Of a stretch of DNA of 64,000 nt, positions 48,656 through 59,439 are shown in pieces. The stretch spans positions 3,534,001 through 3,598,000 of the forward strand of contig VNWV01000003.1 in the NCBI GenBank assembly GCA_009801085.1, in the 5' to 3' direction. The notes under the pieces were generated by a model, which was given only the letters and a program-made list of their open reading frames with translations, ran no database searches and was not told the DNA's origin. Source of the DNA: Lasiodiplodia sp. COLG20 (Eukaryota > Ascomycota > Dothideomycetes > Botryosphaeriales > Botryosphaeriaceae). The stretch's first letter is position 1. Every line of letters begins with the position of its first letter. A program made the translations under genes and the position numbers.

Positions 48656-49975
48656 CAATTACTTCGGGATTACTAAGTCCGCATATAAGAATCCCTTTGC
48701 AGATAATACTGTGCTTCTTCAACGTTGGGTGCCAATGTCCCCAAGCTAATAGGACCATCGCTGAACTCCAACCCTCTCGCCCTGAAGTTGCTCTCGAGGG
48801 CCTGGTGTTTACACACGATTTCCCAAAGACTCGAATGGAATCTGGTCCTCGTTGGTTTTCGGGCCTCACACAGATTCTTTTAGCTGATAAAGCTCATCCT
48901 CCCAGGCCTCTTACACTGGCTTCGACTAGGACACACGGGAGGAGGAATTAGGAAACACTCGGGGCAAGTCTATGCTCACTTTGTTCTACGAGTTATCGAC
49001 CAGATTCTCAACGTAAAAGAGCCTCTCTATAGATCCACATACTAATAACATGCAGTCAAGCACACACCGGCGTATGATTAATAGAAGGTCGACGCACTAA
49101 CGTTGTGCTCGCTATGGATGGGCTGAATGAGGAAAAGACAAGGCTTAAAGAGACATTCAAAGCCTAATAAAAGACATGTCTCAATATTCGCCAAAATTCC
49201 TTCTATTCTCCAGAGTATACATTGATCATAACGAAACAAACCCGAAGAATTTTCAAACGTGAAGGCCCTGAAAAAAGCAACTAATCAGGTGGAGACAGAG
49301 ACTATTTGGAGAAAATTCTGAACAATGACAAGAAATTCGATTTCCATATACACCTTGAGAGACTAAATGCTTATCAGCAATGTGGGTAAAGTACGTTAAA
49401 ATGGCAATGGTTGAGTTCTATCGCATTTCGACTGCAGAGAAAAAAGCCACTATCTTATTTCTTGGCAATCATGCAAGCTTATCAACCAGGTCAGAATCAC
49501 ACCCATTCGCTACGATACGGGACGCTTTCCGTTGGGCCGTTCGATGTGCATGTACAGCTCGAGTTCCGTGCTGGAAACCGCGTGATGCCAAGAAATGCGT
49601 GATTTTTCTGCTGTGTTGGAAGTTATGCGGCAGAGAGCGTCACATGCGTCATGGCGAGATCTTCCAACTGATGATTCTATTTCTTTACTTATCCATATGC
49701 TTGCTTTTTCAGCCTCTTCAAATTGCCAAGTGGCTTAATGCATCTTTTTGGTCCCAACAGACAGCATCTGCATACTAACCTCACGCTCCTACTCAATTGA
49801 GGGTTCCCAACTCAGACTCTTCTATAGTCGGCACTTTTCGGGTCGTCTTCCTCCGACTGGAGTCGCAAGCCCTCGGAAATCAACCATCAGGGCTCCGAGA
49901 GCTGGGGTGGCGAACTGCCCACCACGGTCATGTTCCTCTTGTGGATGCGCGCCTTGACGCTTGTGCTACCATCGT
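48656..49975. other. AT-rich intergenic region, no gene recognised
   Basis: Open frames here (48697-48951, 49380-49778) lack domains. The right end is the 3' flank of the eIF2B-beta gene on the other strand. Confidence 0.4.
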
Positions 49976-51457
49976 TTACAGATTGACATCCTCAGCGCGG
50001 TAGTGGTCAGCCACAATCCTGTAGAGATAGCTAGGGGCATGGCCGCCCAAGTTTGTGATGTACAGGTCGACGAGATCAGCGGGGACGTAGTCGAACAGTG
50101 GGTTTACGACGTCGACCTTCTCGACAAAATCGCCGTCGTCATAAGGAACCACGGCACCGGCATCTCCATACTCGATGAGTTCTTCGACGTCAAACGGATA
50201 CACGGGGGAGAGCTTGTAGACACCGCTGACGACAACGACGGGTGTCTGATGCATCTTTGCGGCCTTCGCGATGGTGCGAGCGCCCACAGCAGCGACAAGG
50301 CCACCATTGGCAAGGACAGCATGGGTTGCCAAAAGGACCTTATTGACGCGGGACATGATGGCGAAGACGGCGGACTCGGGAATCAGGATGACGGTAATGC
50401 CGGCGGCGGTCAGTGGCTTGAAGCGCTCGTCGCTGTCTTCGTCCTCCTCGTTGCGCTTGCGTCCAGTGAGAACGGTGGCATGGGTATTGTCGCTGTCATT
50501 GGGGTAGGCCTCAACGTGAATGACGGTAAACTTGCGCTTCTTCGCCGCCGTCAGAAGGAATTTCTGAATGGTCATGGATGAGGTATGCGTCAGGATGATC
50601 TCGTCCGAGTGGATGTGTTGCAGTGCGTATTCTGCAATTTGTTCGTCGACCTGCTCCAGCTCGTCCAGAAGCTCGTTGATGCCCTCCAGCGTCTCGGCCT
50701 TTAGGTCCTCTTTCTTGGTAGTCGAATCTCCCAGGCCAGCAAGATTCCCTGCAGTAAGAGGAGCTTTGCCGCTGGGAGTTCTTGCGCCAGCTGGTGTGGC
50801 GGAGGGCGAGGCATTGGCAGTTTCGGGCTGGGAGAATAGACCAAACAGAGAGCCGCCGTAGCTAGTGTGGGAGGAGAGGAGCGGAGGTCGGTGAGACATG
50901 TCGGTTGAATCGCTTGCAGTCTCTAGGTGGAGGGTCAAATCGGCGGGCTGGGCAGAGCCATGCTTGAGCGGGCTAAAGGTGGAAATGGTCGAGTTCAGGC
51001 CGGGGCGCGACAGCGAGTCGTGTGGTGTTTGTTGGCCGGGAGTGCTAACGCCTGCGTCGCTCATGGCGGCGCCGCTCTCGCCTTCCTCCAAGACTTCTCT
51101 GACCAGGCCAAGCACACGGCGCACAATATTACCAACAGACATTTCGCGCGGCTGAGCAGACGTCAGGCGGTGGCCGACTTCCTTGATGCGGCGGATCAGC
51201 TTGGCGGCATCTTTTCCCTTGAACTCTTGTACAACGCGGCGAAGAAGTTGGGCGGTTGCGATGGCGCAGGGCCTCGAGTTGCGAATCTGGCGGCGTTTGA
51301 GGAGGCTGAAACAAAAATAAGAGTTCGCATCGCGGGTGAAGTGTGGGTGGATAGCTCACGATATGAAGTGCTCGATCGATGACTCGACGGGGTTGGCCTT
51401 GAGCGACTTCAGGAATGAGGCCAGGCCCGGCGTGTTTGCGATGGCGGGAGAAGGCAT
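49976..51457 (-). CDS. GCD7: translation initiation factor eIF2B subunit beta
   Basis: Regulatory subunit of eIF2B, the guanine nucleotide exchange factor for eIF2; with alpha and delta it senses eIF2 phosphorylation. Exons 51457-51360 and 51305-49976 (54-nt intron) give 475 residues. The N-terminal helical part (SLKANPVESSIEHFIS, LLKRRQIRNSRPCAIATAQL) leads to the Rossmann-like domain shared with ribose-1,5-bisphosphate isomerase: IHSDEIILTHTSSMTIQKFL, FTVIHVEAYPN, GITVILIPESAVFAIMSRVN, LATHAVLANGGLVAAVGA. The end ADLVDLYITNLGGHAPSYLY is the family C-terminus. A fungal Ser/Thr-rich insertion separates the helical and catalytic-like halves. Divergent from Nem1 over 636 bp. Confidence 0.95.
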
Positions 51458-52093
51458 TGTTGCTCCGGCAGCACGTCCTGCGGGTCGCAAAGGGCGCGGA
51501 GGGGCAGAAGGCGGCAGAGGTAAATTTGGCGGCGAGCTGTGACGTTGGCGGGCGGTGGTGGGGGACTTTTGGCGGCGGAGCAAACGCGGGCGCTCGGGCG
51601 GCTGTGCGCGGTGTCACAGCCAGGCGCAGGTGCAATTTGGGTTCTGCAAGGGTCACGCGCTGGCGCAGGTGGTGGGGAGGAGCAGTATACCGTCTCGCCG
51701 ACTTTTGTTCTGTCTGACTCGGCTGGTGTTTTCCCGCCGGGTTTGGCGCTGGCGCGAGCACTGGCGGCGTCATGCGTGGGCAAGCTCTCTCCACAGTCTG
51801 TCCTCCCCGTCCGCTCGCCAGCCCAGCCCCAACACCATTCCTGCATTCCTGACGAACCCGCGGCGCACATCCGCCGGCGCGCCTTCGAGGCCTCTTCCGT
51901 TGCGACTCCCCTCCGCCGCGCCCCGCCCTTCGCTGCTCGCCTCGTCCGCCCGCGCCCGTCCGCGCCCGCACCCCGAGAGCACAAGCACTCCTCAAACACG
52001 CGCAGCGCAAATCCCCGCCGCTCCGAGACGGGATTCAAGCTGCTGCTCCTCTACAGCCTCGTTTTGCTGCTCTTTCATGGCTTGCTCCGGACT
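51458..52093. promoter_or_regulatory. divergent promoter region, eIF2B-beta/Nem1
   Basis: GC-rich. The Nem1 frame is open upstream and would encode a hydrophobic stretch (LLLLYSLVLLLFHGLL) just before the chosen ATG, but no ATG precedes it; I treat it as 5' UTR. Confidence 0.45.
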
Positions 52094-53696
52094 ATGAACT
52101 CGCTCAACATACTCTCGGCGATCGGCTCAACACCTCCACCAAGCCCCCCACGCTCTCGCGCCGGCTCCGAGAGCGACATCACCAAGCCCGGTCAACCCTC
52201 GCGTACTCGTGGGAGGAGCTACACCGAGGATGTCAAGCTCGGGGCCGGTGCCGCCCTTTCGGAGAAGGGCCTCGGCTTGAGCCTGGACGACAGCACCACC
52301 AATGAGGACGATGCGCAGCCCGACGAGAAGACTCCGCTCATTGGCGAGCCCGAGCCCTTTGGCGATTCCAAGTCGTGGAGCACCTGGATGATCCCGAAAC
52401 GCCTCGCCACCGCCCTCCTTGGCGGCTTCCGCGCCGTGTTTGCTGTTGTTATTGCTCCCGTCCAGTACCTTGCCGCTTGCTTTTACGATGATAACGGCAA
52501 TTTCTCTACCCTGCTTCCGCTATACCGCCTCACTCGCATGATCCCACGCAAGAAACGAAACCAATCGACGCACGCCATGGACTATGATGATCCGACTGAC
52601 GCCCGATTCGACAGAAGAACTGGAAAACCGCTAAGGAAGTCTCCAAGAAGATCGCCTTCGGTATCGTCAACCACGAGCTCAGTTGCCATGACCTCGGACT
52701 CGGAGAGCGAAAGGCCCTCGACACGCGATGGCGACTCTCCCGCCCGACACACGAGATCCAAGTCTTCGACATCCTCGATAGACGAGATTGCTCCTGCGAG
52801 GCGCTCGATACGAATCAAGCTGCACAACGAGGATACTTTGAGGAAGCGAAAGCAACGCAAAGGCAGCACGTCGTCCAAGGCCTCGGGCGAACTGACGCCC
52901 CATGAGGCTGCCGCCGCTGCCGTCAAGTCTCCAGGCAGCCCTGGTTCTGCTTCGAAGCTCAAGTTCCCCCGCGCGCCTGTTCCCCCCCGTCCTCTTGTGC
53001 CGCGCCGTCAGCCGTCATATTCCGGCAGACATGCACCACCCAACTTTGGTCCGCACGAGAAGACCCTGATTCTTGATCTCGACGAGACATTGATCCACAG
53101 TATGGCAAAGGGCGGCCGGTACACGACTGGTCACATGGTTGAGGTGAAACTCAACCAAATGGTTGGCTCCGGTAACCAGGTCATTGGCCCTCAAGTGCCC
53201 ATTCTCTACTACGTTCACAAGAGGCCACACTGTGACGATTTCCTGCGTAAGGTTTCCAAGTGGTACAACTTGATCATTTTCACGGCGTCGGTGCAAGAAT
53301 ATGCGGATCCTGTTATCGACTGGCTAGAGCTAGAGCGGAAGTACTTTGCGGGCCGCTACTACCGGCAGCACTGTACTTTCCGCAATGGCGCGTACATCAA
53401 AGACCTCAGTCAAGTTGAGCCTGACCTCAGCAAAGTCATGATTGTAGACAACAGCCCTATGAGTTACATCTTCCATGAAGGTAATGCGCCCCCGTATCAA
53501 ACTTTGGCGGACTGTGGTTTCCGTTGTTAACTTCTCCATGAACGCAGACAACGCGATTCCGATAGAGGGTTGGATTAGCGATCCTACGGATAACGACCTC
53601 CTGCATTTGATCCCGCTTCTTGAGGGTCTTCAGCATGTCACAGACTTGCGTGCGTTGCTCGCCCTTCGCCTGGGCGAGCCCCCGTCGACTTCATAA
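52094..53696 (+). CDS. nem1: Nem1-type protein phosphatase (NIF/CTD family)
   Basis: Catalytic subunit of the Nem1-Spo7 phosphatase at the nuclear envelope/ER, which activates the lipin Pah1 and so controls phospholipid and lipid-droplet synthesis and nuclear size. Exons 52094-53480 and 53548-53696 (67-nt intron) give 511 residues. A hydrophobic membrane segment follows the N-terminal region (LATALLGGFRAVFAVVIAPV), then a disordered Ser/Arg-rich linker, then the HAD phosphatase domain with the nucleophile motif DLDETLIHS (Asp328, Asp330), IIFTASVQEYADPVID, and VMIVDNSPMSYIFHEDNAIP across the splice site. The final DNDLLHLIPLLEGL is conserved. MNSLNIL matches the common fungal Nem1 start. Confidence 0.93.
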
Positions 53697-54617
53697 TCGA
53701 ATGAGATGGCAGGAAAAGACAAGTAACGAAGGAAAGAAAAAAAGCATGAAAATCAAAATCGACAATGAAGCATTTCTGTAGGTTCTTATTAATCGAAGCG
53801 TGGGCCGGTATAGATGACGGTATGGTGTGTACGGAGTTTCCACTTTTTCTACATTGGGCGCGCATTTCCCCTCTCTTCCAGTGGTTGTGTGAGAGGACTA
53901 TTCCATTTCTTCCTTCAGTTTGCTCTTCTTGACCTCCCGGAACGACATCAACGTATGTGGCGGTGTATCATACCGGCTTCTCAGTGGAGGAAAGAGCTGG
54001 AGAGATACCCAAATGTGACTTGGCATTTTCCCGCTTCTTTTTAGGTACGCATAGATTTAATTAATCATTAGGGCTACGACATGTGAACGTCTCTACTTAG
54101 CATCGTTACTCTTGTACCACTGACTCGTCGACAACCGCAGGTTTCGGTCGTGGGCTTAGTCATGGTGTTGGTTGCCTGACGTCTCTCGCTTTTCCCTCGG
54201 GTCCGCAAGTCTGCCTTGAGGCAGCAGCAGGGCTTAGCAACAGTCTTGCGGCAGTCAGCCCAGCGGTGAGGTCATTGGTTACGCGTATAGAAATGCAACA
54301 GAGAGACCTGGGGGAGGACTGGCCCCCAAATCCTTCGCCAAGGTAACAGCCGCAGGGCGATGCAAGACGACCGCGCCATCCCGACATCCGAGCTCCAAGT
54401 CATAAGTACTCACACAGCCTCGTCCGCTGTGCCGTTCCTTTTTTCGTCTTTTCCCCAGGCTGCGTTCTTAAATGTTTTGAGAGTACTTAGTACTTCTACG
54501 CAAGTGCTCACAGAACCACCACTCCACACTTTTAGAAGGGCAACCATCCAATTTGATACCCGCGTTTCTTCCTCTGCCGCCGATCCGGCACATTCACATC
54601 CGGAACGTCCGCCCATC
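53697..54617. other. intergenic, no gene recognised
   Basis: Nem1 3' flank and the promoter of the next gene. No domain-bearing open frame. Confidence 0.45.
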
Positions 54618-55321
54618 ATGAGTGAGCATTCCCATTTCCTTACCACCCAGTATCCCCCAGAAGAAGAAAAAAACACTAACCTCCCCCAGCCACAGGGACG
54701 AAATTCAGCATCGCCGAAGCCAGCTTCCACGTGACGTGGCTCCTGCTGAACGCGGCCGTGGTGCTGGCGCTGTCGCTGCGGCTGCGGCGCGGCGGGCGCG
54801 CAGCGCTGCCCGTCGGCGTGGCCATCTGCACGTACGGCGGCGGCGTCATCGGCATGGGGATGACGGCGGTGCTCGTGCTGCCCACGTACGGCCTCGACGA
54901 CGGCTTCCCCAACCTCGGCGTGTGGATGCTGCGCTGGGTCGCCGTGCTGCTGCCGCTGTCGACGGCCGTCACGTGGTGCGTGCTCAGGCGCCGCGAGCGC
55001 CGCGAGACGAGGGAAATCGAGGCCGAGGAGAGGCTGCTTGGTGGCGCGGGCCAGATGTCGGACGATGAGGAGGAGGAGGAGGGGGAGGTGCAGCAGGAGC
55101 AGGAGGCGTTGCCGGGGTACTGCGATCATGTGCCGTTGCCTGGCACTGAGCAGCTCGCTTATGCTGCCGGGTTCGAGGCTGGGAGGCGCTCGGTAAGAGT
55201 GTCAGCACGGAATCTGGAGGTGGCTCCGGCTTCGCCGCCGCCGTATCGGGAGGTGGATGATGACGGTGCTGCTGCGGGAGGTGCAAAGCAGGTTAACAAC
55301 GTTTCGGGTGGTGACGAATAG
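54618..55321 (+). CDS. orphan three-TM membrane protein
   Basis: No family recognised. The coding frame at 54696-55321 has no usable ATG, but an ATG at 54618 followed by a GTGAGC donor (54622) and a CACAG acceptor (54695) gives a first coding exon of only four bases (ATGA) and a 209-residue product. The length is an exact multiple of three. Starts MRTKFSIAEASFHVTW and has three hydrophobic segments: about residues 14-29, 38-66 (LPVGVAICTYGGGVIGMGMT) and 78-98 (MLRWVAVLLPLSTAVTWCVL). An Arg/Glu-rich stretch, an acidic run (DDEEEEEGE) and a cytosolic tail with a PPPYREV motif follow; PPxY can bind WW domains such as those of Rsp5-type ubiquitin ligases. Topology and function are inference. Confidence 0.62.
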
Positions 55322-55597
55322 AGATGGGCTGAAGTGGGCATTGACGGCGTTTGGGAGCGTAAGACTTCAAGGCCGACTGAGGCCTGATGTTGGAGTCGGT
55401 ACCTTTATGTTGGCATGTGGGATGAAAACTAACGCTTTCTCGTTTTCCTTTTTTTATCTTTTCGGTTTTTCTAGGAGTTCAGGAGGATGATATGACTTTA
55501 TACCATCTGCGTAGACACGCAGCCCGAAACGCATTTCACACAATATACAAGAGAGTGTTGAAGAAAAGAGGCATGCAAAGGAAGCTCTTTGGGTACA
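55322..55597. other. intergenic, short gap before MITE
   Basis: No feature recognised. Confidence 0.4.
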
Positions 55598-55820
55598 TAC
55601 AGCCCTCTCAAAGAATAGCAGGGCTTTAGAACATAGCGTAACTATGCCCCAGCTCTACCTTAGAAAAATAACATATGTAGGTAGCTGAAGCTATCGTCCG
55701 GACGAGAATGTCGAGTTAAAAATTTTACATATACGTCCGGACGATAGCTTCAGCTACCCATGACATGAGCAAAAAAAAAAAACAAATCCACGCTATCTGT
55801 GGGCTGAAAGAGGGGACTGA
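55598..55820. mobile_element. MITE-like element, copy F
   Basis: Starts TACAGCCCTCTC and ends AGAGGGGACTGA. The internal arms are the best matched in the window: GTAGCTGAAGCTATCGTCC near 55680 and its full complement ending CAGCTACC near 55758, with a roughly 29-nt AT-rich spacer and both CGTCCGGACG decamers present. An A12-type run follows the right arm (about 55771-55782). Confidence 0.8.
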
Positions 55821-55944
55821 ATCAGGTCTTGACTATCCGCAATGATACATCCATCGTGAACAAATAAACACTTTTCTGGCCCCAAGCTGCTCTATCAGAG
55901 AAGCTTCTAAGATTATATACACAAATAGAAAGTATTCACGCTTT

Positions 55945-58091
55945 TTAGATGAAATCAAAGGTATCACCACTCTTCTCTCTCAGCATGCCGGCAACCCTCT
56001 TCGTGCCCACAATCCTTTCCAGCCTCAAGCCATCCCACTTCGAAAACACCGCCCTCACGTTAGCCTCGCTTGGGTCGATCCTGCCCTCCGCAATTGAGCT
56101 ACCCAGAAAGCCGCTCACTAGCTCCTTGTAAAAGATGGGGTTCTCCGGCAGCGCATACATAACGACGCGCCTCACGCCCTTGACGAGATACCGACGAAAG
56201 TGGTGCGCACGGCCGGTGTACAGCAGCACAGCGTGACGGCCGGTCAAGAAATGCGATCGCGCTCTACGCACATCCGCTTGTTCCGTATATTCGGAGACAG
56301 CACCGAAGGAGATGTTCTGTGTGGTGGTGGAGGTGGCAAAGTAATTACGCACGCGCACGAAATCAAGGTACGAGGGAATGAAGATCAGGACGCCTTGGCC
56401 ACCCTCTGAAGGTTTGGGAAGGCGAGTCAACGCGGGAATGATGGCGCTGGTGAAGTACTTGAAGCGGTCGTCCGGGTCCGAGGTTGGGGAAACGGAGTCG
56501 TAGCGCGAGAAGGTCTGCTTGATTTGCAGGCCGATGTCGAGAATGGCGCCTTCGTATTCCGGTTGGAACTTGACCTTGCCAGCGACGTTGCGCATGTGGG
56601 TGTTGAAGAGGCTATTGAGCTCGGGCTGCAGATAGGCGGAGAGAACAATGGTCTGGCGCAAATGAGCAGCCTGGTTTTCGAGGTACCATTGGCGGACACG
56701 GCTGAAGTCGCATCCATGGGAGTCCTTGGGTTGGAGATTCAAATGTTCCATGACGTACTCCACGTGCTCCCAATTTTGCATCAGCATAGCGTCGGTCTGA
56801 TCCACAATGACTACCTCAATAGAGGAGAGATAGTCGTAGTCTTGCTTCTTTTTGCTGGAGAAGATGTTAGCTCAAGCAAAACGATGTTCGTGATTGTAGG
56901 TACTCACTTTCCGCCTGCCTCAATGGCTCTGCGCAGACCCAAAGGACTGGCAAAGATTATGTCGGAATTGTAGAATGCTGAGAAGAACTTCACAGTCTTC
57001 CGCGTGAACTTCAAACCGATACGGTACTCATTATCATCGTTTCCTTCGAAGAGTTCCCGGAAATCTTCGGGCTTATCCTCAAATCTGTCATCGTCGTGCG
57101 AGAAACTGTCGAGGAAGCGCTTCTTGTTCTCCTGTTGCTCCGGCTCACAAAGCTGCATGATGGTTTCGACGGCCTTGGCACAATTTTGCCTCGTCTCAAA
57201 CAACATCAGAACCTTGGGTCTTGTGAAGCCCTGATCCCTGAGTTCAAGGCTTTCACTATCCTGCTCTTTCGCAAGACGGGCATTGTTCTTCAGAACCCTG
57301 TCTCTCGTCTTGAAGATGTGGTTGAGCGCATGCAAGCAGGTGATTTGGCGAAGACTCTCAGCATTTTGGGGTGTTCTGGCCCCAAACAGGATGTCCTGGT
57401 AGGCGAATAGCGGCGCAGCCAGTCCCTTCTGGAGGTCGTTGAACTCGGGCATGAGCTCCTTTGCTCTAGCGGCAAGCTTCCGCTTGATCTTTAGGTGCTC
57501 GGGAGAAGACACGGCTTTCTTCGGAGGCTCCGCGGCACCAGGGGTCAGAGTGGCACATCTTCCAAGACCGGGCACCTGGGACTTGCGCGTTTCCCAGCGT
57601 TTCTCGGAGACGGCCTTGAGTTTTGCGGCCAGCTCGTTCTCCTCCGGACGTGCAAAATGCGCCTCGAACGGATCCGAGATGTCTTCCTCGTCGTCGTCGT
57701 CGGCATCAGGTGCAGCGGTATCATCTTCGTCTGCTTCATCCTCGCGCTCGGCCTCTCCCTCAAGTTCGACTGGTGGGGGAGTGGCAGCTGACTGGTGGTC
57801 GAGCTTCCTTCTCTTCTTTTTGGGGCCATCCGGGACGTCCTGCTGAAGCGATTGGAGCAGAGTGGAGTATGGACGAGCAACGGTCGCAGGCTGGTCATCG
57901 TCCTCGCCATCACTCGAGATATCGTCGTCCGGGTCGGATTGCATGGGCTCATCTTCAACATCCGGGCTGTCAGAATCGCTCACTGGGTCCTCGATTCGGG
58001 ATTTGGTGAAGCGGTCTCGGGGGGCTGCGCGCGCGCCACCTCTGCCGCGGCCGCGGCCTCTGAAGGCTCCTCTTCCACGGAATGGCGCCAT
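55945..58091 (-). CDS. utp25: U3 snoRNP-associated protein Utp25
   Basis: Nucleolar DEAD-helicase-like factor (DUF1253/DEF family) of the small-subunit processome, needed for 18S rRNA maturation. Exons 58091-56908 and 56854-55945 (53-nt intron with a CTAAC branch) give 697 residues. The N-terminus is RGG-rich ([19 protein letters not shown]), followed by alternating acidic tracts and a KKKRRK signal. The helicase-like core keeps [49 protein letters not shown], and, across the intron, [20 protein letters not shown]; the DEAD box is replaced by VDQTD, as usual for Utp25. The C-terminal [17 protein letters not shown] and [20 protein letters not shown] segments fit the second RecA-like domain. 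Divergent from eIF3f over only 242 bp. Confidence 0.94.
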
Positions 58092-58333
58092 CTGCTTGGG
58101 TTGCTGTGTGGCGGAAAGAGCAGTAACGGATGGTGTGCACAAAAAGTTTTTGCGCGGATGGGCGCGCGGGTGGCCGTAGTTATCTAATCGCTTGACTCTC
58201 AAATTCGCACCGAATATCCACACACCATCTGTGCGCGCGCCAACGCCGGGTATCGCCAAAAGATATTCCAGCCTCAACCTCCACGCTCTCCGCCGCCCCC
58301 CGTCCGCGCCCCCTCTCCGCCTGAATCGACACC
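58092..58333. promoter_or_regulatory. short divergent promoter, Utp25/eIF3f
   Basis: 242 bp separate the two start codons, the tightest divergent pair in the window, so both 5' UTRs and promoters are compressed here. Both products serve ribosome biogenesis or translation, so shared control is plausible (inference). Confidence 0.55.
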
Positions 58334-59439
58334 ATGGCCGACGCCGACTCTTTCCTGCACCTCGCCCGCCCGCTGGGCCCCGCGCACATCGGCGCCCAGC
58401 CGTCCGCGGCCCCACTCAACGTCGTGATCCAGCCTCAGGTGCGTCCGCCTCTTTGTCACGCCCTCGCGCAGCTCGTTGACCCCAGCCCAGGCTCTCTTCT
58501 CCATCCTTGACCACTCGCTGCGCCGCAACCCCGACCAGGAGCGCGTCATCGGCACCCTGCTCGGTGTCCGCAGCGAGGATGGCACCGAGATAGAGATCCG
58601 CAACTGCTACGCCGTCCCCCACACCGAGACGCAGGAGCAGGTCGAGGTCGACATGGACTACCAGAAGCAGATGCTGCAGCTGCACCTGCGCGCCAACCCG
58701 CGCGAGGTCCTGGTTGGCTGGTACGCCACGTCGGCCGACCTCAACACCTTCTCCGCCCTGATCCAGAACTTCTACGGCCAGCAGGGCGACGGCACCTGGC
58801 CGCACCCGGCTGTCCACCTGACCGTCTCCACCGTCCCCGGCAAGGACATCGAGGCCCGCACCTACATCTCCGCCCCCATTGGCGTCACCGCCGAGCGCGC
58901 CGCCGACAGCTGCCTGTTCATCCCCGTGCCCCACGAGATCAAGTACGGTGAGGCTGAGAAGAGCGGTCTGGAGCTCATCTCCACCGCCAAGGACTCCGAG
59001 GGCCGCGAGCAGGCCATCCTGACCGACATTGAGTCGCTGGAGCGCGCCGTCGAGCAGGTCCTCGAGATGCTCGACCGCGTCTCCAACTACGTCAACAACG
59101 TCCTGGACGAGGAGGCCCAGCCTTCGAGCGCCCTCGGCCAGTTCCTCATGAACGCCCTCTCCCTGACCCCCAAGGTCGACCCGGCCGACATCGAGCGCGA
59201 TTTGTACGTGAACCCCTGCAACTGCTTTGTTAATGCTAACGTGCCGCAGCAACAACCACATCCAAGACGTTCTCGTTGTCTCGTACCTCGCCAACACCAT
59301 CCGCACCCAGATCGACCTGTCCAACAGATTAGCAACCGCTGCTCTTACCCTCGGCGGTGGCGATGCCCTCGCCGGCGAAGGCGGCCAGAAGGGCCAGGGC
59401 GAGCGCAGGAAGGGCGGCCGTCAGAACCGCGAGCAGTGA
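58334..59439 (+). CDS. eif3f: eukaryotic translation initiation factor 3 subunit F
   Basis: MPN-domain subunit of eIF3, the scaffold that brings mRNA and initiator tRNA to the 40S ribosome. Exons 58334-58438, 58491-59203 and 59250-59439 give 335 residues. The MPN domain reads [59 protein letters not shown]; it lacks the HxH metal ligands of active JAMM proteases, as expected for a structural MPN subunit. The eIF3f/h C-terminal helices ([37 protein letters not shown]) are conserved. Intron 2 (46 nt) has a GCTAAC branch. The tail is Gly/Lys/Arg-rich ([15 protein letters not shown]). Confidence 0.96.

Noticed and set aside
51539..52093. Upstream extension of Nem1 with a hydrophobic leader
   Set aside because: No ATG in the extension, and MNSLNIL is the usual start of fungal Nem1 proteins.
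58416..59324. 302-codon open frame antisense to eIF3f
   Set aside because: Val/Leu/Gly-rich shadow frame of a GC-biased gene; sense strand is unambiguous.
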